Of a DNA stretch of 36,648 nucleotides, positions 35,395-36,648 are shown piece after piece. The DNA is from an uncultured Mucilaginibacter sp. (lineage in GTDB: Bacteria; Bacteroidota; Bacteroidia; Sphingobacteriales; Sphingobacteriaceae): the NCBI RefSeq assembly GCF_903913935.1, contig NZ_CAIWNH010000347.1:1-36648 (forward strand). Reading direction: 5' to 3'. Within the stretch, counting starts at the first letter, position 1. Each line of letters starts with the position of its first letter. The position numbers were made by a program, and so were the translations under genes. Under the pieces are notes generated by a model. It saw only the letters and a list, made by a program, of their open reading frames with translations. It was not told the DNA's origin and did not search any database.

Positions 35395-36648
35395 TTAATT
35401 ACCGTTTAATTTAACCTGTAAATATTTACCGGGGTTGTTTATATCGCTGATAAACCAGCCCGGGTTACCATCCTTATCGCGGCCAAGCCTGGCTCCGGGG
35501 AATAGTGATTCCATCAACTGGTTTGATTCTTCTTTTATTGGCGCTGCAGGTCTTTTTGAAGGTAAAAAGCCCGATGCGATTAATTCATTAACACTTTCAC
35601 TGAATTTAGATATGATCTGGTCAACGTCCTGTTTGGTATGCGATTCAGTTAAAAAGCAAGGGAAAAGATCCCAGATGTGGATGCCTTTTTCACGCATCAG
35701 CGTAAACAGCAGCTCGCCGTAAGGCAATTCATCTTTGAATTTTATTTTCCATAATGACCCGAATGACGGGATATACATAGGCACGCCTTCTTTTTCGCAA
35801 ATGGCGTTCAATTCGATTGCAAGGTATTGTGTCATTGAATTTAAACCCTGTTGTAAAGAAGGGCCTTTCAGTTTCATATATTCCAATGAAGCTTTGCCTG
35901 CCGCCAGCGCTAAAGGATGGCGTACAAATGTGCCAGCGAAATAGGTCACACCAGCTTCGGGCTGCGAATCATCGCCATATTGCCAGAAACCGCCGTCGAG
36001 CGCGTCCATGTATTTTTTAATACCGGCAATGGCGCCGATCGGCATGCCGCCGCCGATAACTTTACCGTAAGTGCCCAGGTCAGCCTTGATGCCGAACATC
36101 GCCTGCGCGCCTCCGGGGTGCATCCGGAAACCGCTGATCACTTCGTCAAATATTAAACAGGTATCAGAAGCCTGGGTGATCTGCCTTACTTTCTTAAGGA
36201 ATTCAACCGGCTGAAATTCCGGGCGGCGTGACTGTACCGGCTCAACCAGTACGGCTGCCAGTTCGTGGGCACGCTCCTGGATGATTCTTAAGGTTTCATC
36301 GGTTCCGTAATCCAGTATCAGCATATTCTGAACAACCTCCGGCATAATGCCCGGTGCTGCGGGTATAGTTTTTAGTTTTTTGGTCCCGCGAACGATCACT
36401 TCATCGTTGATGCCATGGTATGATCCGCTGAAAGCAACGATTAATGTACGGCCGGTTACAGTGCGCGCAATACGCATGGCGCCCAACACCGCCTCGGAAC
36501 CAGTATTACATACTGCGGCCCTGTCGAAATTGGTTAATTCACTGATCAAACGGCAAACATCGCCGGCAAGTTCATGCTGCGGGCCAATCTCATAGCCCTT
36601 TTCAACCTGTTCTAATACCGCTTTTTTCAAAACCTCAACCTGGTAACC
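35395..36648 (-). CDS. GSA-type class III aminotransferase (PKS/NRPS-associated AMT), N-terminus beyond window
   Basis: VCNTGSEAVLGAMRIAR, LIFDEVISGFR, TYGKVIGGGMPIGA (PLP Lys); C-tail GARLGRDKDGNPGWFISDINNPGKYLQV typical of AMT modules in megasynthases; frame open to base 36648. Confidence 0.88.
   Translation of the reverse strand, partial: GYQVEVLKKAVLEQVEKGYEIGPQHELAGDVCRLISELTNFDRAAVCNTGSEAVLGAMRIARTVTGRTLIVAFSGSYHGINDEVIVRGTKKLKTIPAAPGIMPEVVQNMLILDYGTDETLRIIQERAHELAAVLVEPVQSRRPEFQPVEFLKKVRQITQASDTCLIFDEVISGFRMHPGGAQAMFGIKADLGTYGKVIGGGMPIGAIAGIKKYMDALDGGFWQYGDDSQPEAGVTYFAGTFVRHPLALAAGKASLEYMKLKGPSLQQGLNSMTQYLAIELNAICEKEGVPMYIPSFGSLWKIKFKDELPYGELLFTLMREKGIHIWDLFPCFLTESHTKQDVDQIISKFSESVNELIASGFLPSKRPAAPIKEESNQLMESLFPGARLGRDKDGNPGWFISDINNPGKYLQVKLNGN

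Noticed and set aside
35395-36630. AMT as housekeeping glutamate-1-semialdehyde aminomutase (hemL)
   Set aside because: hemA is in the window, but this protein has the megasynthase-type C-tail (GARLGRDKDGNPGWF...PGKYLQV) and sits directly before an NRPS.
1-36648. CRISPR array, tRNA/rRNA, prophage or transposase genes
   Set aside because: No spaced direct-repeat array, cloverleaf, rRNA stretch or integrase/transposase motif was noticed by reading; tRNAscan or similar was not run.

Overview
Bacteroidota-type window (Sphingobacteriaceae-like gene content; genus inferred only). The left ~15 kb is mostly housekeeping and metabolic: a DUF4142 lipoprotein, tmk, DUF763, an Asp/Glu racemase, DUF4268, glpF/glpK/glpD, hemA, an SMP-30-like protein and a GH3 enzyme, with many palindromic intergenic repeats. 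A two-gene cassette next to hemA includes a lipoprotein that reads as a truncated globin. The right ~21 kb is the exciting part. It is a minus-strand exopolysaccharide locus: response regulator, initiating sugar-phosphate transferase with a degenerate receiver domain, half-size TolC-like protein, degenerate Wzc-like kinase, a 44-aa membrane microprotein missed by the ORF track, Wzy/O-antigen-ligase-like protein, Wzx flippase and four glycosyltransferases. This locus is interleaved with NRPS machinery: a GSA-type aminotransferase cut by the window edge, a C-A-PCP-TE protein, an Sfp-type PPTase, and an A-PCP-TE protein embedded in the glycosyltransferase operon. Both A domains give glycine-like specificity codes by manual alignment. 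The candidate novel system is an NRPS/exopolysaccharide hybrid that may make an aminoacylated (glycine?) polysaccharide or a glyco-lipopeptide. No CRISPR array, rRNA, tRNA, transposase or phage genes were seen.
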